Positions 60,201-64,000 of a stretch of DNA of 64,000 bases are shown in pieces. Source of the stretch: Xiphydria camelus. Lineage: Eukaryota > Arthropoda > Insecta > Hymenoptera > Xiphydriidae. Numbering within the stretch: position 1 is the stretch's first letter; each line of letters starts with the position of its first letter. The position numbers were made by a program, and so were the translations under genes. The notes under the pieces were generated by a model, which was given only the letters and a program-made list of their open reading frames with translations, had not been told where the DNA came from and did no database searches. The stretch spans positions 34,131,250 to 34,195,249 of the forward strand of contig OY783192.1 of the NCBI GenBank assembly GCA_963678675.1, given 5' to 3'.

Positions 60201-63200
60201 GTGGCGGTATTGAATTGGATGTACGATTTGTACGATGAATACAAGGTCTCATCCGTTCCTAGGTCGCCCTATACCGGAGATGTAGAATACAATATACCAG
60301 TGCAATGTTTCCAGATGCTCTCGAGTGCAAGAGAGCCGTCAAGTGGCTGTGCGACTACATCGCGTATCAATGTTGGCGACCACCGCCGGCGCACTCTAAG
60401 GATCTTCACTCGTCCATCGTCGCGGCATTTGGTTGTTTGACGACTTGGTTGACTGCTCATCCTCAACTGCTACAGGTTTGCCACCCCCCCTCGTGTATTA
60501 CCGAGCACGCGTTATTCGTCAGCGCTCGTTTACAAAGAGGACGCTTATCTGTGTCTTTCTCAAGGACAAGGATTGCTTAACGACGGTCCTGGAAGTGGTG
60601 GAACTCGGCGTCTCCGGCACGAAGAGCGTGGGCAAGCCCGGCGAGCCGATTAAGATGAAAGACGAGAAAGAACTGAAGCCAGCCTCGATGAGAGTCAGAG
60701 ACGCTGCAGATGCTCTTCTCACGATCATCCTCGAACAAGTAGGCGCAGCGTCGCGAGTTCATCTTCGATCTCGAACCTCGCCTAACCTTCCGAAACGTTT
60801 GTTTTTTTTTTGTACAGGTCGGCTATTTCCCGAGCGCCTGCGGAGCGCAGTCGCTCTCCTCCTTGCTGGACGAAATCTCGTTGCTTCGTCATTGCAACAG
60901 TTGGACGGGCGGTCGAGTGGCACGACAATCGGCTGTGGAGCGCTTCCGATACTTCGTAGCCGAGAATGCTACGATTTTGGCGTTGTTGGAGGAGCCGTTG
61001 GGCAACGACCAAGATCCCCAGCCGACGGTGACCGTTTTGATTCGCGGTCCTTTCGGTAGACACGCGTGGACCATGCAGCTCAGGCATCTGCCGAGGCACA
61101 GGTCCAGCACCAGAAGCATCAACACGAATCCCGGGCGTCCCTTGCCCTTGGCCGAAGCAGCGCCGCGGACGGACTACAGACCGAGGTTCTTTCCGGACAA
61201 TGTGGATAGAATTCCGCATTGCAAAGTGTGCGTGCCGTCTTTTCTCTCCAATCTTCCTCTCGTTTTCGCTTTTCCTCGATAACGACGCGCAACGTTCTCC
61301 CCGCAACAGAGATGATTCCATACCGGGTCTGGAGGCGGTAATGAACGGCGACGACGCCGTGAAGAACGAGCACCGCATCCTCTCGCAATTGCTCAGCCGT
61401 CAAATCAACGCGGAAATCAAGTCCAGCGAGGAACACGAGAAGACCGCCGGCGACGGCAAGCTCGACGAATGCGCGCCTCCGCAGATCTGCCACGAGTTTC
61501 AAACCGCGCGACTGTTTCTGAGTCACTTTGGTTTTCTGAATCTGGAGTTCAAGAACAACGAGGACTCCGGTTCGAGCGGTCTCACCGCCCTGGATCCCAC
61601 CATTCCAGGATTTTGTCTGGATCTGGAAAGTTTGGATCACACCAGCTCGAGAACGTGCGACACCGTTCACGTCTTTTACGTTAAAGCCGGTCAAAGGACT
61701 GCCGAGGAAATACTATCCAACGTGGTAAGATGATTGTCTTCGTCATACCGTTGTTAACAGGATGTCTAGGAATTACGGAAATTATGGAGATCATGGAACA
61801 ATAGTGGAGTTTTTTGCGAATATCATAGAAATGTGGAATTTTTTTTATAATGTTGATATAATGAGACTTATGTGATCTCAGGATGCCGGATACGTTAGAA
61901 GTATGGTCGGTGAATTTCGCTTTAACGTCCACGAATGGAGATCAATGACAGGAAACAGTGAACATTGCTCCCGATATTATTGAAACAGAAATGTACTTCT
62001 ACTTGAACAGCAAATTCTGTATGAACACCTTAAAAGCCATAGATGCGATCACGGAAAAATGCCGAAATTTCGCCTGAAGATCATGGAAATATCATGGAAA
62101 TTTATTATCCCTAATCGCGCTAGACACCCTGTGGAAGTTTTACGTCAAACACTACCGCTGTTGTTTCGCGATGCTTACAGCTACACGAAGCGAACGTCTC
62201 TCCCCACTTCTTAGAGTTCTTGAGCTCTCTCGGTTGGTCGGTCTCCGTGTCCAGCCACGCGGGATGGACCGGCCACATGTCGACCTCGTGGCGCACGACC
62301 ATAGCGGTTAACACGGTCCAACCGGCGTGCGCTAATCACGGAGGAGCTCTTTACAACGGCGACGCTCACGTGTTGTACTGGGCGGACGTCGGCTCGGAAA
62401 TCGCTTTCGTGGTGCCGACGCGTTCGATGGTCACGGCGAGTTCGGATTCTGTAGAGGACGCGAACTACGGTGGCGATGCGAGCGTCGGGCAAAGTAAGAA
62501 CTCGCGGCCGATCGCGATACGCTTGGGATTCGCAATCGATCGCAGGAGACGTTGCTTTTTAAATCGTGCTTCTCCCGCTGTAGCTTGGTTCGAGCGAAGC
62601 ATCAGCGAGAGTGCCACGATGCGCAGTTATTCGGTCTCCCAGTCGAACGCGCAGCAAAACTCGCGTGCGATGTCGCTCGACCTCGATAAGCAGCCGCCCA
62701 GCCTGTCGGGATCGGGGCCGCCCAGCGCTTCCAATGCGGATACGACTAGACCGAGGAGGACGACGAAACACACTCTGCCGGTGCAGACCGACGTCAGGAT
62801 CATGGTTGTTTGGTTGGAAAGTCTCGAGGATCATCTCCAGTTTCCAGTCGGTAATTGCAGCTGACTCTGTTTTCCATCGTACGATCGCCGATGACCTCGT
62901 TTCAGGAGACTTCGATAGTTTCGTTTGCTCAGATATGAAAAGCATCGTGGATATATACGCGTAGGAGCGATCGGCAATCGCGCGCTGCTTTGCATTACAG
63001 GAGAGCTGCTTTGCATTACAGGAGAGCTGCTACCGTGCACCCACACCGGCCTCGAGCATTCCAGCACCGTGCGAACTGGCGACGTGCAGATCATTTTCCT
63101 CCAGTCCTTGGCCAGTGGTCTGCTGAGGGTCAGACTGCAAGGCCCGGTATCCAGGATCAATTTAGCGACGCCGTTGACCGACGGTATGGTCGTATCTAGA

Positions 63201-63580
63201 AGAGTTCTAGGTACTTTGGTCAGACAAACAGCGCTAAATATGGGCCGCAGAAAAAGACTCGACAACGACAGGTATCAAGCCGAAATAGAAATCCTAATCT
63301 TCTGACGTCGTCGACAAAATTCGTCGATGATACATCGACGTGATAAATGTTCTTGCGAAATAATAACTGGCATTAAATCAGAACGCAATGTGTCATCGAC
63401 TGTCGCCCTCGCGTTGCCCCGATCTTGCGACCGATTGTACAAATATGTTTCTTTCCGCACAGCTATCATCCGCCACACGTTCGCAGACGTCTCAAAATCC
63501 AAGATATGGTACAAAAGTACAAGAAGAATCTCTCGCAGGCGGAACTATTGACGCTGCTGTTTAGTAATCCCCAGACTTAA
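54266..63580 (+). CDS. RALGAPB: Ral GTPase-activating protein subunit beta
   Basis: Regulatory partner that forms a heterodimer with the catalytic alpha subunit to switch off Ral GTPases. Coding exons: 54266-54671, 55334-55548, 55637-55820, 55888-56148, 57123-57314, 57532-57640, 57740-57855, 57940-58178, 58254-58484, 58604-58760, 58835-58942, 59281-59382, 59554-59694, 60315-60475, 60565-60738, 60818-61227, 61310-61724, 62181-62493, 62584-62850, 63022-63271 and 63487-63580 (stop TAA). Phases close to 1,514 residues, near the vertebrate length of about 1,500. It is recognised by [10 protein letters not shown] at the start, [74 protein letters not shown] and the C-terminal [16 protein letters not shown]. 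The C-terminal third corresponds to the Rap/Ral-GAP-like fold; beta subunits are regarded as non-catalytic. Exons 5 and 6, in a poorly conserved linker, are the least certain limits. Confidence 0.95.
54772..54929. mobile_element. Family T MITE, copy T2, RalGAPB intron 1
   Basis: Ends cagcagtgcgaaaatacgac and catgtggtattttggcactg are inverse. Inner words tactgtaatcttctgtagtc and ctgtaattaaccacaaaaga match T1 at 19945-20110. Confidence 0.7.
59932..60299. mobile_element. Inverted-repeat insertion V flanked by 14-bp direct repeats
   Basis: aatacaatatacca occurs at 59932-59945 and again at 60286-60299. Between them gtacatccagttcaataccg, then ccata, is inverted as tggcggtattgaattggatg then tac. 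The right copy ends 15 bp before RalGAPB exon 14 (60315). Confidence 0.6.
62984..63031 (+). repeat. Tandem duplication of a splice acceptor in RalGAPB
   Basis: The 21-bp unit gctgctttgcattacaggag (plus a) occurs at 62984-63004 and 63005-63025, with a partial third copy gctgct to 63031. Each full unit holds cattacag, so the exon can start at 63001 or 63022. The difference is 21 nt in frame and would add seven residues (GELLCIT). Confidence 0.85.
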
Positions 63581-64000
63581 GGACCGCTGCCGTAAGTCCT
63601 CACGCAAACTCAATTCGTGTACATAATTTGAAGCGCTCGTATGAATTACGATCCAGCTTGATCGATTTACCGCAGCAAGGGATCTCTTTCTCGCGAGCAA
63701 TAGTTACCGCCTGTCGCGCAAAGCGCGTCCTCCTCCCCCGATGCGTGACGAGCCTTGATATTGCGTAATTGCTCGTTGCAACAATACGCGAAACGCCTCG
63801 TCATCGCGGAAGCGTAATCTCACTTATCTTACTGTTGTGCACCTAACACTAAAGTTTTAAGTATGTCACAGTACTTATCGCGCGTGTTTCATTCATGAGC
63901 ACAGTGGCGCATAAATATGTATTTCTGGACGCGTCTCGTTAAATTCGATACATGCGAACGCCGGTACCGATCTCCGAACCGCGCGTAGATTATAATTACG
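63581..64000. other. RalGAPB 3' UTR or downstream flank
   Basis: No further coding exon. No canonical AATAAA was found before the window ends, though variant signals such as ataaat at 63911-63916 are present. Confidence 0.4.

Noticed and set aside
62905..62964. Possible RalGAPB exon after acceptor cgtttcag ([14 protein letters not shown])
   Set aside because: It runs into a stop (TAG) without a donor, and alignment with the family joins the exon ending at 62850 directly to 63022.
1..64000. tRNA or rRNA genes
   Set aside because: No cloverleaf with the A and B box motifs or rRNA core sequence was noticed on reading; a tRNAscan-SE run would settle it.

Overview
The window is nuclear DNA from an arthropod, most likely an insect and possibly a hymenopteran such as an ant. 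The signs are split genes with GC-rich, CpG-rich exons, AT-rich introns full of short inverted-repeat transposons, arthropod-style core-promoter motifs and animal-only gene families. The order-level guess is inference. No bacterial, viral or CRISPR features were seen. A run of 200 N marks an assembly gap at 18342-18541.

Five protein-coding genes can be read. (1) 980-10412, plus strand: the 3' 16 exons of a membrane receptor guanylate cyclase; its first exons lie upstream of the window. (2) 19735-29290, plus: an SLC26/SulP anion transporter of the SLC26A11 type, 9 coding exons, 606 aa. (3) 35910-32097, minus: two exons of a large, disordered, unrecognised protein of at least about 1,126 aa. 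(4) 48265-51822, plus: a second SLC26A11-type transporter, 8 coding exons, 636 aa. (5) 54266-63580, plus: a full-length Ral GTPase-activating protein subunit beta (RalGAPB), 21 coding exons, 1,514 aa. Genes 2 and 3 are tail to tail, and genes 3 and 4 are head to head across about 12 kb. All exon limits come from reading frame, splice dinucleotides and family alignment by eye, and all phases close.

The rest is dominated by short non-autonomous elements with terminal inverted repeats (MITE-like). Family A (about 400 bp, 8 copies), family B (5 copies or arms; four carry a perfect TGACGTCA inside a hairpin), family D (3 copies), families C, E, S and T (2-3 copies each), and several single elements bounded by TTAA account for most of the long introns and spacers. 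Some are nested in one another. Element ends repeatedly lie 3-80 bp upstream of coding exons, and in one case an element end abuts and appears to supply the polypyrimidine tract of a terminal exon.

The genes do not form an obvious pathway. Two are related anion transporters, one makes cGMP at the membrane, and one is the obligate partner of a Ral GTPase regulator. The unusual content is structural: nested MITEs, a CRE-bearing repeat family, a GC-AG intron, a tandemly duplicated in-frame splice acceptor, stop-free introns of length 3n, a 363-bp palindrome, and an unrecognised gene with 63-bp coding repeats.
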